From: Punctularia strigosozonata HHB-11173 SS5 | Taxonomy: Eukaryota; Basidiomycota; Agaricomycetes; Corticiales; Punctulariaceae | Assembly (NCBI RefSeq): GCF_000264995.1 | Contig: NW_006767440.1 | Coordinates: 1,159,863-1,223,862 of the forward strand | Length of the DNA stretch: 64,000 nt | Direction: 5' to 3' | Part shown: in pieces, positions 33,745 through 45,131 of the stretch | Position numbering within the stretch: position 1 is the first letter of the stretch | Layout: every line of letters starts with the position of its first letter | The notes under the pieces: generated by a model | Seen by the model: only the letters and a program-made list of their open reading frames with translations | Told to the model about the DNA's origin: nothing | Database searches by the model: none | Program-made: the position numbers and the translations under genes

Positions 33745-36700
33745 TCAGAGGCTCAAATTTGAAGGCTTGACCATGCCATAAAGCGCGGCCTTGTCGGATG
33801 AATTCTCAACAAGTTCAAAGAACAGCCCCTTCCGTTGCGCAAGGAGTTCGCTTGGCGTGCCAAATTGTGCCAGTCGGCCTGAATCCAAAACCATCTACGG
33901 CAATCCAATTAGTAGATTCAACGATGAGCTTCATCATTGGCACCCACGATTTTGTCCGAGTCCATGATTGTTTGCAGACGGTGCGCTATTGTAATGATAG
34001 TAATATCGTCACCTAGATTGGAACGAATAGACTCTTGAATGGCTGCGTCCGTTTCATAATCTATGATATACCACACGTAAGTGAAGCTTGTGCGATGAAC
34101 AGGTCAAACCTCACCGATGGCAGCCGTGGCTTCATCCATGATCATGAGCTTGCTCCTCCGAACATACGCTCGGGCCAACGCGATGATCTGCGACACCATC
34201 AGGAAATGGAACATTACAGCTAAATCAAAGACATGCACCTGACGTTGCCCATGGGAGAAGTTCATACCTCCTTGTTCTACTTCGCTGTCCAGTGTGATGG
34301 CCGCCGCATCTCCGCTTTTCTGTAAACGGAACAACCCGGCAGATTGCAATGCCTCGTTCAATGTTGCATCGTCGTGCTCGCCAAATGGGTCCAGGTTTTC
34401 GCGTATGTTCCCGGATAGCAGATCAGGGTGTTGCGGGATGAAGGTGATGTTCGCACGCAGAGAATTGAGATTGATCTTGTGAATATCGAGGCCATCATAG
34501 AGGACTTGCCCACTGGAGTTGAGAGCACGTAGCAATGCCAAGCTGATTGTCGACTTCCCGGCACCCGTCCTCCCGACCACACCGATACGTTCGCCCGACT
34601 TGACATCGAACGAAACATGATGAAGCACATCCGCAGAATCTGGATTGGTAAAGCTCTGCGTAGTCACCACTTCGATCGGAGGAAGAGTTTACCTAGGGCA
34701 TAACGCGCAGACAGGTTCTTCGCTCGAAGAGATCCACTTGCTGGCCAGTATGCTGGAGGGACACCTTCTTTTGTTGGCTCTGGTTCGTGTTCAATCTTCA
34801 GGAAGTCGAGGATGCGTTCCAGACTGTTCGCTAGATCACACCTGATCAGCATGAGTCTCAAACCGAAACTAGCACACTCACATTCCACCTCAGCCGTGTT
34901 GGAAAATCGTACGAGGACGAAAACCTCCGTTCCGAAGCCAAGTACTTGCAACAAGGCAAATCCAGCGTCCCCTACACTGATTAGGCCGCCATAAAGCACA
35001 CTAGCAGCGACGATCGCCGAGAACATGGCCCCAAGAGTGTTGATACGGACTACTACCCATCTATTGATGTTCTGTAAGTTCCGCGTGAGCATCGTGTAGT
35101 GATTGATGCGCGTGGTCAGCTGTCTGCCGAAATGCTCTTGAGCACCGTATGCGCGTATAGAGGCTACACCGTGATACGTCAATCCACAAGTCGTATGTAC
35201 TGGACCTGGACGTACGAAGACCAGCCAAGCCGGCACCGAACAAGCTGAGAACAGGAGCTTTGGCGACACTCTGCTCTCGCTTCACCGCTGACAGATACAT
35301 CACGGTAAGCAAGGGAAGGGATCGTCGGAGTTGCATAGTCTGACCTCGTTGCGCCGTGTTATAGAATCTTCCCATACCAAATCCAATGATCAGGACTGTA
35401 AGACCCGCCGCCAGAGCGCCCCATCCCACAACGTACACTATGGCAACGATGCGGAACAGGACGCTGACAATCAATATCTGCTGTACATTGTACATGTTCC
35501 GCACACCCCCGTCTACCGATCGGATATCCTTGTTGAGATGCTTGTCAATGATGCACATGATTACCAATATCAGATACAGACCTTGGTACAACGCGCAATA
35601 ACTCGAGAAACTGGCACCGTATCAAGCCATCTTTGTGGCAATCAGTTTGATGATACATGCTCATAGACGATCTCGTACCGGAAGGTCGCCCCGAAGACCG
35701 ACTCGACGAGTAATCGATGTATTCTAGCAGATGCCCGCATCGAGCCCGCAAGCCATAAGGTCCAGGCCAAGGCCCCAGTGACCAGCTCAAGGAGGCATAA
35801 GGCTGCGTATCCAGAGAGATATCTGGAAGGAGGTAATCAGAAGGGTACCACATTCGCGGTCAGGTATGACTAGCACGTACTTCGTGGCCGGTACATCGGC
35901 GGCATCGTGGTCCATATACTGATTCGACCAGATACCGAGGAAGTAAGGCTCGTACAATTTGAATGCCGCACTCGTAGCGACGAAAGTCAGGCGCCAAAAC
36001 CAAAACCAGGGTCCTCCAACATTGCGCAGATACAGCATGATTGCATCCATGCCGACGGTACCATGCGCGATGTCCTCCGCGACAATCAGCTTCCCTGCAT
36101 TACCGCTATCGTCCTTTTTGGCCGCCGCATCACCGGGTTCTTCGAATGGAATTGCAGCTTCGGCCTTCTGCACCAATTCCTCTTCTTTCGCAAGTTCTTG
36201 ACCGAGAGACGCATCGTGCTCGATAGCCTCGTTCAACGAACTTTCGGCCATGACGTGACCTTGTCTGTCTACGCGGATCACCTTTTTGGCCAGCGAGCGT
36301 GTCAGAGCCAGATTGTGCGTTACGAGAAGTACGGTCCGTCCCCGTAGCAAGTCTCCTTTGAGGCATCTGTCAACGACATGCTTGGCAGTGTGGACGTCCA
36401 GGGCCGCCAGAACATCATCTAGCAGGACTATGTCTGCTTTCGAGTACACCGCACGCGCTAGCGTAACACGAGCCTTCTGTCCTCCGCTATAGGTCAGTAG
36501 CCAGTAGTCTAATTCAGCAGCATGCTATCGTCGTATACCATCGACCACCTGCCTTAGAGTAATGCCCTACATAACATATATCAGCATGAACAATCATGAG
36601 ATCAAAGACCATGGACACAACACCCTGGACATACCTTCTCACCAACTTCCGTCCGATCTCCAGATGCGAGCATATCTAAGTCTTGCACTAGCGCGCATTG

Positions 36701-39700
36701 TGCAATCACTTCAAGCTCGTCAGGATGTTGTCCCGAGACCGTGATGTAGAACACGTACCTTTCTGATAACGTGCCTCATCGAAAGGCGAACCGAAGACGA
36801 TATTTTCCTACGTGGACTTTCAAAAAACAAAGCTACCCCTCTCTTATCATTGGACCTACCCGGATAGTCTCATTCAGTACCCACGACTCTTGGGCGGCGT
36901 AAGCAATGTGGCCGCCACGTGGAAGATTGTACCACGATGCCTCATTCTGCGGATAGTAATACATCTCGCCTACATGCATGATTCAGTTGGCCGGTCGATT
37001 GGTCGAAACCCAAACTCACCCAGCAAAGCGAGCAATGTACTCGTCTTCCCCGAGCCCGTCGGTCCGACGATCAAGTTAATAGCGCCCCTTTCGAACGTCA
37101 CCTCGCCCGCGATGCTCAACCGGAAATGGCGCTTCTTGGCGTTTTTGGTTCGTCCAGTCTCGATTTTGTCCCAGGTGAAGGTGGCATCAGCGAACCCGAC
37201 CCGAGAGTCATCATTATAAGAAGGCGGGATTTGAGTGGGAGCATCTTCCAAACCAGCATTGGGTCTGATCAGTTCAGTCTATGTATAGCATTGTGTCAAC
37301 AAGGCTTTGGGGCCCGATTATTATGCGACTCACATCGTTGAAGAATTCATTGATCCGATCCAAGGCTACCTTCGCTACAGCGTATCGTTAGTGACGTATG
37401 AGCGAAGTCCCAAGGGTACTGCCAATACCGTTGAGAATATCGGGAAGCATATAGGTTATCTGCGATATTTGTCCCTGCAGAATTGTGAAGACAGTGATGG
37501 AGGTGAAGATGCGTGCGCCTGTCAGTTCTTGCTTCATGACGAGGGTCTGTCGAACACAACTTCAGGAAACAGTTGATGCACGTATTTTTGGAACTGACGT
37601 ATATGCCAAATGTCGCAAGAACGTTGCACAAGGGCAAGATCTATAGAAGAAACTCCTTCAGAACGCGCGCGAAATGATCAGCTCTCTGAACCATCTCACA
37701 CTCTGAATCAGAAAATCAAGCAGACGTCAGAATCTTCGCCTTTGGTAAGGTGCGAACTCTTACATCGAGTGCATAGGTGGACAACCACAGATAACCATTG
37801 TAACGTATCCACGATATCTCTTCTTCCCTGAGTTTCGCAAGCCGCTCCATATATTTGCGTTCCCATGCAAACAGCTTGATCATCCTCAAGACGTTCATGA
37901 CCTGCGAGACGGCCTGTACGCGCCGATCAGAGGCAGCCATCTTTCCCCGCTGAGAGCTCATCATCTTGCCAGCAGCCCATGCGGGAACGGGCAGTGTGAC
38001 CACTACTATCACTATACCCACAAATGCGCTGAGCCGACAGTCAGCTTACCGACCGTTGACGACTGCGTGGGGTAACTCACCTCCATCCGAGCAGATCCCA
38101 GAGTAAATAGACGGAGATGACTGTCGACATGAAGTGTGAAACTGCAAGAGACGATGAGTACCGGGGACTCAACAGGAAAGCATAGATAGCTTACGGAGTT
38201 CAGGGAAGTCCCTCGCCTGCTGCATCTCGCTTACATCGCTCGTGACGAGATTATTGATCCTGCCAATCATCTGCCTGGTCCTCTGTTTCTCATCTTCTTC
38301 GGCCTTCTGGCCCTGCTTTGCCTTAGTATCGTCGGTCGCACCGCTGTCAGAAGGCGCGACAGTCGCAGTCGAGGCCCGACTGGTGCTGCGCTCTTCCGTC
38401 GAGGCAGGATCCGCTTCTTCACCTTGCTCCTCGTTTGGAGTTGGCGCTGGGCTAGGATCGTCCTCTTGAGCGCCGCTCTCTTCTGCAACTTCGGCGTCGC
38501 CTGCCAGCGGCTCGTCCTTCGGCTTCATCCGAATCCGCAAAGCGTGCTTGAACGCCAATTGTGTCACGATCGCCTCCGACCTCACTAGGATCTGCGAGCC
38601 AAGATACAGATACCAGTTCGACACGACAGAGTATACGATCGGCCCCAGACCGATCCACAGCACCCACACCCACGGTCGCACGCGCGCCGCGTCCGGGTCC
38701 TCGAGATACGACAGCACGTGCCGGACACCGACAAGCGAGACGAAGCCAGTAACACTCTCGCAGAGCGCCACGAGGATCATGAGCGCGTAGTCCCATTTGA
38801 AAATGTCGAGAAGGGACCAGATGACGTGCCGCGGGCGTTTCAGTGCAACAGGATCAATCTTGGGGAAGGCGTGTGCGATGAGGTAGGACGTTTCGTCATG
38901 AGGGTCGAGAGGGGGAAGCTTGGAGGGAGGGAGGTGGCCGTGGCGCGCTGCGTACCAGATGGCCGGGGTATAGTAACCCCAGGTTAGGAACGAGCCTATT
39001 GAAGCGCGCTTCACGGGGTCCTGGGTAGTAAGATGGTGAGCGATCTGGAAAGGCCTGTAGAAAGAAGGAGACTGACGGACGATTGGGGACCGGGTATGGC
39101 GAGTGGAACGAAGATGCAAAGAATGAATAGGGACAGGAGTTGTGCACTATACCAGATGTACCAGGGCGTCGTCCCCCTGCCAGGTGGATCTTGCCCAACT
39201 ATGGTCACAGCACGAAGATATATGTATGCTGATACACCGAAGTGGGCGAGCAGGAGGATGCCAAGGTGAGCGTCACACCTGCGCTGCCACCTCCTGGAAG
39301 TAGATAAAGATAATGCTCCGAGTACAAACGCGTAGCCCTGGAGAGTTATCTGCATGAGTCGGGGATGCCCGTGGTGGACATAAATCCGAGGCTCACGGTA
39401 ACGACTGCTTCAAGTACGACATCGAAGTGAAGACCAGAACCAGAACCAGAATTTGAGATTAGGTAGGCAATCGCAGATACCGCGTAAATTGCTGTCCCTA
39501 CTGCCCTCACAGCCCTCAGAAACACGCCATAGATTCCTCCCGAGTATGCGATTCTGGCACGCCATCCATGTCCTTCCGCGATCGCGTGTTCAGAGAGTGG
39601 TGTGCGCCGATCTCGAATGACCAGGTAAAACAGGTGAGCGAGTGATGATACCGCCAGGGCGAGAGACACCGCGCGCAGCACCATATAGCCGGATGCGTCC

Positions 39701-39744
39701 GTCGCGTCCGTCGCGCTCGCGAAGGCAGGAAGTCGGGCTGCCAT
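33745..39744 (-). CDS. ABCC-type (MRP) multidrug-resistance ABC transporter
   Basis: Exons leftward: 39744-39397, 39349-39110, 39044-38195, 38141-38081, 38028-37764, 37640-37599, 37546-37429, 37374-37334, 37278-37020, 36969-36860, 36807-36759, 36708-36635, 36566-36553, 36486-35881, 35822-35679, 35630-35582, 35528-35345, 35287-35216, 35163-34882, 34830-34693, 34639-34239, 34187-34115, 34060-33948 and 33894-33745. They give ~1560 residues, the normal ABCC length. Order: TMD0 helices, TMD1 with a long acidic insert before [16 protein letters not shown]1 (Walker [10 protein letters not shown], signature SGGQKARV, Walker [13 protein letters not shown]), then TMD2. NBD2 follows with Walker [10 protein letters not shown], signature NFSHGQRQ, Walker [13 protein letters not shown] and the H-loop IAHRLQ. 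Such pumps export glutathione conjugates and drugs across vacuole or plasma membrane. The intron after 36553 is GC-AG; the junction 39109/39044 is the least certain. Confidence 0.92.
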
Positions 39745-39800
39745 GGGTGATGGTGGTGTAGTCGAGTGCGTACCCCCGCTACGAACGACCTCACGAGTTA

Positions 39801-39807
39801 TTATATA
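39801..39807 (-). promoter_or_regulatory. TATA box of the ABCC gene
   Basis: TATATAA on the minus strand, 57 bp upstream of the ATG at 39744. It lies between that ATG and an in-frame upstream ATG at 39837, and so supports 39744 as the true start. Confidence 0.55.
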
Positions 39808-40011
39808 GCGAATTGCAGTCTCGGAGAGTAGCCACATTTCTCCCTGCGATACACGAAATCATGGTGAAATCACGAGGCCATCAATGGATGTGGTTGTTGT
39901 TCTCTCCGTTTTCCCACTGGGGCGGTTTCAGAGAAGATAACGCGAGAGGCCGTGGAGGCAGCAGAAGTGGGCGCTTGAGCGCGGTTAGCCCGGTCAGTGC
40001 TCCTGTGATTA

Positions 40012-40036
40012 GGGGGCCTCAAAGTTGGCGATTATG
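40012..40036 (+). repeat. Left terminal inverted repeat
   Basis: 25 bp, exact reverse complement of 41191-41215; preceded by TA (and by ATT if the A at 40011 is counted as part of the repeat). Confidence 0.85.
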
Positions 40037-40086
40037 GGACAGATTACGGAGTGGATTCGAAAGTCGATTATGGTCGCGGATTATGG

Positions 40087-40130
40087 TCGAATCGAGTGTA
40101 GCGGCTCCAGAGCCGCTACACTCGATTCGA
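40087..40130. repeat. Long perfect hairpin inside the transposon
   Basis: Two 21-nt arms (40087-40107 and 40110-40130; TCGAATCGAGTGTAGCGGCT...) are exact reverse complements with a 2-nt loop. The pairing extends further outwards with one bulge (TTATGG against CCATAA). Confidence 0.9.
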
Positions 40131-41190
40131 CCCATAATCCGATTCTGCTACGACTATCGCTACATCGGAGTTTGGAATCCTTCCCACCGGGTCTGGGATG
40201 TCCACTCGCCTCTTCGTCCTGACCAACCCCGCCGCATCGTCGTTCTTCCGTCCTCTCTCCGGTTTTTATCAACGTATAGTTCTGGCCCTGACCATCCACG
40301 TCGTATTGACGTTCTTCGTCCTCTTCATGGTTCTCATCGGCGTATAAGGAACTCCATGGATGGCAGGGAATCATTCAATGCGGGCCTGGCGGGACGGCAC
40401 GTTTTCCTGTGGGTACAACACCACCTACGTCGTTCAACAATACGATTTGGAATGCACATGGTGCTGGAGGTGGTTGCAAGTAAATCAGCACGGTATGTGT
40501 GTAGCTCAGATGTTCCTCTCTCCCCCGGCAGTATCTTTACGCTCATTTGTCACGATCAAGATCGTATCACCGTCCTGCGTCGCTCCCGGACGTGCCTTCC
40601 GCATCAACATGCCTTTGGCCAAGCTTGACCTTGTGGTTTGCGGGCTGATGGCTCGTCATCGCGCTTCAGGGAATCTGGGCGCAATATCGCAGCCGTCCAG
40701 CGGAATCCCAATGTGAGCGGCTTAGTGACGGCACATAGAGGACGTTGGGGATGGTGTTCTTAGTACTGATATGTAACACTACCTTATGTCCATGTATTCC
40801 ATGAGGTCGCGCCTCGTCGCCACTAAAGGCACCTGGTCATATAGTAACTCAGTACTGCTGTCATTGTTTCAGCCAGACAATATACAAATTTTCCTTCACC
40901 CGACAGGAATGTCAACGTCAGTATACCCAGAGGTGTCTGAATATCCTCGGGACTTAGGTGAGGTGCTCATTCTTCGACTTGGGCACAAACGCAGGCTCGG
41001 CCGTGCGGCCGAACTCGGTATTCAAGCTCAGAAGGACATGCCGGCGAGTCGGCAGGAGGAGATTCATGTTCATAATCCAGACAGAATCCGGGGATGTAGC
41101 GGGGGGTTCAAAGTTGAGAGTCGGATTATGGCGGTGTAGCGACACGAGAATCGACACAGAATCGACACATAATCCGACGCATAATCAGTG

Positions 41191-41215
41191 CATAATCGCC
41201 AACTTTGAGGCCCCC
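41191..41215 (-). repeat. Right terminal inverted repeat
   Basis: 25 bp, exact reverse complement of 40012-40036; followed by TA, then TT. Confidence 0.85.
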
Positions 41216-41648
41216 TATTGACTGCACCACCGGTACTTACTGTACTTGGCGCCACAACTCCTTGACCTCCGGAAAACCAACAGAGCCTCGGAATATCTGA
41301 ATAGCGCAGGAGCGTAGAAAGACTACCTGCATATCATTTGATGGAGCGTTTGCACCATGCGCTGTGTAACGCTAGCATGGCAATAAGAGAATACGGCGTC
41401 GAAGACCGTCTGGGAGACTGGGACCCAGTGCTCTTACTCTGACCGAGCGATGCGACAGAAAGGGACCGCCACCGACAGTCTACGACATGATGGCAGCGCG
41501 CATGCCTCGTGGATCATGCATCCTTCCCCCAAAGGTGTCACGGCATTGATCGCAGAAGACCCTATTATTGATACATGGGAAGACGCATGGGAAGACGCAT
41601 GGGAAGACGGCCAGCTCCACAAAGAGTCTCAGGGTGCAATTATCCCAT
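41216..41648. other. Intergenic stretch with a short tandem repeat
   Basis: No gene recognised between the transposon and the reductase stop codon. It contains three perfect copies of the 12-mer CATGGGAAGACG at 41574-41609. Confidence 0.45.
41574..41609. repeat. Tandem repeat, 3 x 12 bp
   Basis: CATGGGAAGACG repeated three times without mismatch, 40 bp downstream (on the minus strand) of the reductase stop codon, probably in its 3' untranslated region. Confidence 0.9.
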
Positions 41649-42887
41649 TCAGACACGGAACACAATCTTTTCCGCGCTTAGCTTACCGCTCTTCATATAC
41701 TCGAAGCCGTCACCAAACGCATCGAGCCCTCCGGGAAGGAGCTTAATCGGATTGGGCTTCACCTTCCCTTGCTTCAACTGCGTTCATCGCTCAGCAACTC
41801 AGGGTAGCAGCCAATGAAAGGACGGCATGCTCACCAGCTCTGTTATCTTCGGCATCCATTCAGCCACTTGCAGGCGATCTTCGGGAACAGCGGGTATGTC
41901 CCAGCCCCAGTAGGTCCTGAAGGCGCGACCACCTACAGTATACAGAATGATACCTGTAGAGAAGCGTTTATGTTCATCCTAGGTGAGAACTCCTAGAGAA
42001 CAATACACACCTTTAAGCTCGACGTCATTCCGTAGCGCTTGAGCGCTCTCATGCAAGAACGAGATCGTAATCAGCTTGCCGGGCGCTGGGCCGAAAGCCT
42101 TGAACGATGCTTGCTGGCCCTCCACCGTGCCGACTGTGTCCAATCCCAAGGAAAAGCTGTTACCCGTAATATCTTTGATTTTTGTAACGATATCAGGATC
42201 TCGATAGTCGATGACCGCGTTGGCGCCCATTGACTTGACCAGATCCCAGTTCTTAGGCGACGCAGTCGTCACGACGCGGTATCCGGATATGTGCGCAAGT
42301 TGGATCGCGTACAGACCAACCGACGTTGCTCCGGAGTAGATCAGAACCCATGGCGCATGCTCGGGGGGCACTTTGTCCGGATAACCCACCAAGTTCAGGT
42401 TCTTCGGGTGGAAAAGGGCCTGAACAGCTGTGAAGAACCTGTGGATGACTTACATATTAGCAAGTGCACGGAAGTTAGCCTTCGATACCACCACTCACCC
42501 CACACTCATAGTGGCGGCCTCTTCATAAGACACCTCGTCCGGAATGTGCCACGAAAGCGCATAGTCGTTCCTCAGGTACTCCGCGAACGCGCCTCTGTCC
42601 TTATACTGCGACCCGTGAATGAATCCAGAGACTCTGTCTCCAACGCGGAACCCTTCCGCGCCTTCCGCAACTTGCACGACATCCCCGGCAAAGTCGCAGC
42701 CAACGATGAGATCGGGCTCGTTGACGCCCTCGACATGCTTCCAGTCTGTCGGGTTCTGGGCGACGGCAACAACCCTGACCAGGATTTCGCCTGGGTCAGG
42801 TTTCGGTGTTGGGACTTCCTTCACGACTGCGGTGTGGCCTTCTGCGGTGACGACGGCGCGCATCATTGGCGGTATCGACGTAGACAT
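41649..42887 (-). CDS. Medium-chain (zinc-free) dehydrogenase/reductase, enoyl-reductase type
   Basis: Four exons leftward (42887-42499, 42438-42011, 41953-41835, 41777-41649) give 354 residues. The N-terminal GroES-like domain is clear (VKEVPTPKPDPGEILVRV, AQNPTDWKHVEG, GCDFAGDVVQV, VGDRVSGFIHG). The Rossmann domain follows (WVLIYSGATSVGLYAIQLAH, ASPKNWDLVKSMGANAVIDY), then the LPGGLDAFGDGFEYMKSGKLSAEKIVF tail in two parts. Cysteines for catalytic or structural zinc are absent, so this belongs to the quinone/enoyl-reductase branch that uses NADPH. Relatives called ToxD-like or trans-enoyl reductases work beside polyketide synthases. No synthase is nearby, so a general detoxifying or fatty-acyl role is as likely. 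A TATA box lies at 42937-42944. Confidence 0.9.
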
Positions 42888-43650
42888 GCTGCACAAATGG
42901 GGTGTCTGCTGTGGTTGCGCGTCGTGATGCCGATCACTTATATGTCCCGTTGCGTCATCGAAACCGCAAATGAGATGACTAACCACAGAGTTTTGGCTTA
43001 GTAAAGACAAGGATTGCGACCTTGACGCTGATGTTGAATGCAGTATGGGTATGGCGAACCGTGTGCGAAGGTTGAACGAGAACGGCGTATTTAGGGTAGC
43101 CTCGAAAGTTGATCGTGACAAAGCGCGACAGCCAGACGTGAATTTTGTGCAAGCTTTTTTTTCACATCTGAGGCAGGGAAGAACGCATACAGAGCGTATG
43201 TGGAAAAGTGTGGATGTCCCAGCCTAGGCCAGCAAAGCCCACACGCTACAGCCGAGGGTCGAGTATGTTCTATGAGGTCGCTGAGTCACCGGCGAGGAGG
43301 GAGGGGCACAAGACTGATCAAAGGGATGAGACTCGAACCAGTGTTGCGCGTCTTCAACTGCGGTCCAATGTGTATATCGGAGAGTGGTAGAGAAAGGCCA
43401 GTTGAGCAGCAGAGAATTCACGAGCGAGGACGTATGTTCACCCCTCTCTCTTGATGACAGTGACTCGCAGATGCGAGGTCAACTTTAATCGGGAAGACTG
43501 GACCATGACCGCAATCGCACCAAAAAACATATGAAGAGTGGGTGGGCCATTATACAAGCCGGGCGGATCGAGGTGAAGATGGTTGTCAGATCAAGGTGCA
43601 CAGTGGCCTGTTTCATTCGAGGCAGGACGGTGTGATTACAGGTAAACGTC
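42888..43650. other. Promoter of the reductase and 3' region of the protease
   Basis: No coding sequence recognised. It contains the TATA box at 42937-42944; a tRNA-like TCGAACC near 43330 was checked and rejected. Confidence 0.4.
42937..42944 (-). promoter_or_regulatory. TATA box of the reductase gene
   Basis: CATATAAG on the minus strand, 50-57 bp upstream of the ATG at 42887. Confidence 0.55.
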
Positions 43651-45131
43651 CTAGGCCAAATTAGCGAAGCCAACACGACTGTGACCAAGATCGAAAGCGG
43701 TGTAAACGTTGCGCATGAAGACATCGCCAACAATCCAAAAGGCTGCGGAAGATAGCCATCAGACGATGGCCATGTCAGGGGAATGTAGGGTACTCACAGG
43801 CGCCGATGTTCTGGCCGACGATGCCGCCGATGCATCTTGTCGATGTCATAGATTCGCGGCCGAGGTTGAAGGTGGAAGCGGAAAGATGGAATTGACGACC
43901 CCCGAATGTCAAGCTGACATCAGGAACATTGGCGCAAGGGAAGGCTGGGCGAACACGAATGTCAATGACATGATACAGGGGGCAAAAGGTGAAAAACTCA
44001 CAGTAAAAGCCTTGTCCAAATTCATTGGCAGGCTGGGCACCGGGGATATTGCTGTAAAGTTGCTGAACCGCATGGGGTTCACCAATGATAAGGGTGGTGC
44101 CGGAGTCGATGATGACACTGGTCCCGCCGATCACTCGACCGCCATTAACGTTTACCCCGTCCATGTTAACCTGCCAGTAGCCTTGATACGTCACCGGGAC
44201 ATACGTGAACGAACCGGTGTACAGTGCATTGTTGACGCCGCCAATAGTGAGCTCGGAGCCAGACTGTGCAAGCTTGAACGCAAATACTGAGTCGCTCGTC
44301 TGACGCTGAGAGACAAGTGTTTGGAATAGAGGCGGTGCGCTGTAGACGGAAATGGACTGGAAGCCCATGCCCAGCAAGCCGTCCGCAGGAAATCGAGGGG
44401 ACTGGAAGCCGCTGGAGTATTGAGTCGACGCGCCGAGCGTTTGCGCTGTCGCCTGCAGACCGGTGATCGACACCGAGTCTGTGTATTGTTCACCGGACAC
44501 GGACGAACCGTCGCCATAGGAAAGTTTATAGGTCTTGTGAAGGTCTCGGGCAGTGCTGCTGTGGGATGGGTCGTAGACCTTGTGACCGGACTGATGACAA
44601 GATGTCAGACATATCGTCGTGGCCTCGACAACAAGTCACTTACGCATGTCTGGCCACACGAAGGACCTGCAAGGAAGAGGTCACTGCTTCCAGTGTCGAA
44701 GTCGACTGTGTATTGAACGGCAGGAGTACCCGCAGTGATCGCGCCATACCATAGAACGTTGTTGTTGTCGGTGAGCCCATCATGACCGACAGCGCGTTGG
44801 ACGTTATGATGCTCTAGCATATCGGCAGGATGGCGTTGGCCCATGTTCTTCTCGTACGCGGACATGCCTCTGGCGATTTTCCTGAAGGAAATCGGAGCAC
44901 CCGTGAGTGGAGAAGCATCAATGGAAAGAACGTCGCGACATACCCCATTGTCATCTGCATCTGACCTTCCAGATTTTTCAAGTTGACGACACCTTGTGCG
45001 TCCTGGAGCTCCCAGCGCCTTGCCAGGGGAATCGAAGTTGGCTGCTGTAACTGTTCCACAGGGATTGCCGAACCAGCGGCGAAGAAGGGCATGATGCTGA
45101 TCAGGGCGATGAGACTGAGAGCGCTGTGCAT
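43651..45131 (-). CDS. Secreted pepsin-type aspartic protease (family A1)
   Basis: Five exons leftward (45131-44944, 44881-44644, 44590-44002, 43944-43798, 43742-43651) give 417 residues. A signal peptide (MHSALSLIALISIMPFFAAG) and a propeptide come first. The mature fold starts around NVLWYGAITAGTPAVQYTV. Both catalytic motifs are present: VDFDTGSSDLF (Asp ~125) and IIDSGTTLI (Asp ~304). The flap segment LSYGDGSSVSG and the C-terminal WIVGDVFMRNVYTAFD are in place. The enzyme should digest extracellular proteins at acid pH; with the OPT transporter it would serve nitrogen acquisition. A second codon run after the last acceptor ends at TAG 43651-43653. No GPI-anchor tail is seen. Confidence 0.95.

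Larger units (their letters stand above)
40012..41215. mobile_element. Non-autonomous TIR DNA transposon (MITE-like, 1.2 kb)
   Basis: Perfect 25-bp terminal inverted repeats, starting GGGGGCCTCAAAGTTGGCGA, face each other at 40012-40036 and 41191-41215. They are flanked by TA on both sides. The repeats can equally be read as 26 bp beginning with A and flanked by the 3-bp duplication ATT. Inside both ends the heptamer GATTATG and close variants recur several times, a common arrangement of transposase-binding sites. No transposase was found. Internal frames are short: one of 49 codons (40198-40347) has a hydrophobic end, another starts near 40360 and is rich in Cys and Trp; neither is recognised. 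TA or ATT duplication suggests Tc1/mariner-like or another TIR superfamily; the family remains open. The identical ends imply recent mobility. It sits about 270 bp upstream of the ABCC start. Confidence 0.8.

Noticed and set aside
34640-34692. Apparent frameshift in the ABCC gene before NBD2
   Set aside because: A 23-nt intron seemed needed at first, but a normal 53-nt intron (34640-34692) restores [16 protein letters not shown], the family wording, so the gene is intact there.
39744-39837. Upstream in-frame ATG at 39837 as start of the ABCC protein
   Set aside because: A TATA box (39801-39807) lies between the two ATGs, and the extra residues add no helix or family feature, so 39744 is preferred.
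39813-40628. 271-codon plus-strand frame
   Set aside because: It runs across the left boundary of the transposon and through its hairpin, which makes a real gene unlikely.
43300-43400. tRNA-like TCGAACC box on the minus strand
   Set aside because: No A box, acceptor stem or anticodon arm could be paired around it.
29822-45131. Secondary-metabolite cluster (reductase, ABCC pump, methyltransferase)
   Set aside because: There is no polyketide synthase, peptide synthetase or terpene cyclase, and the genes are separated by housekeeping genes.
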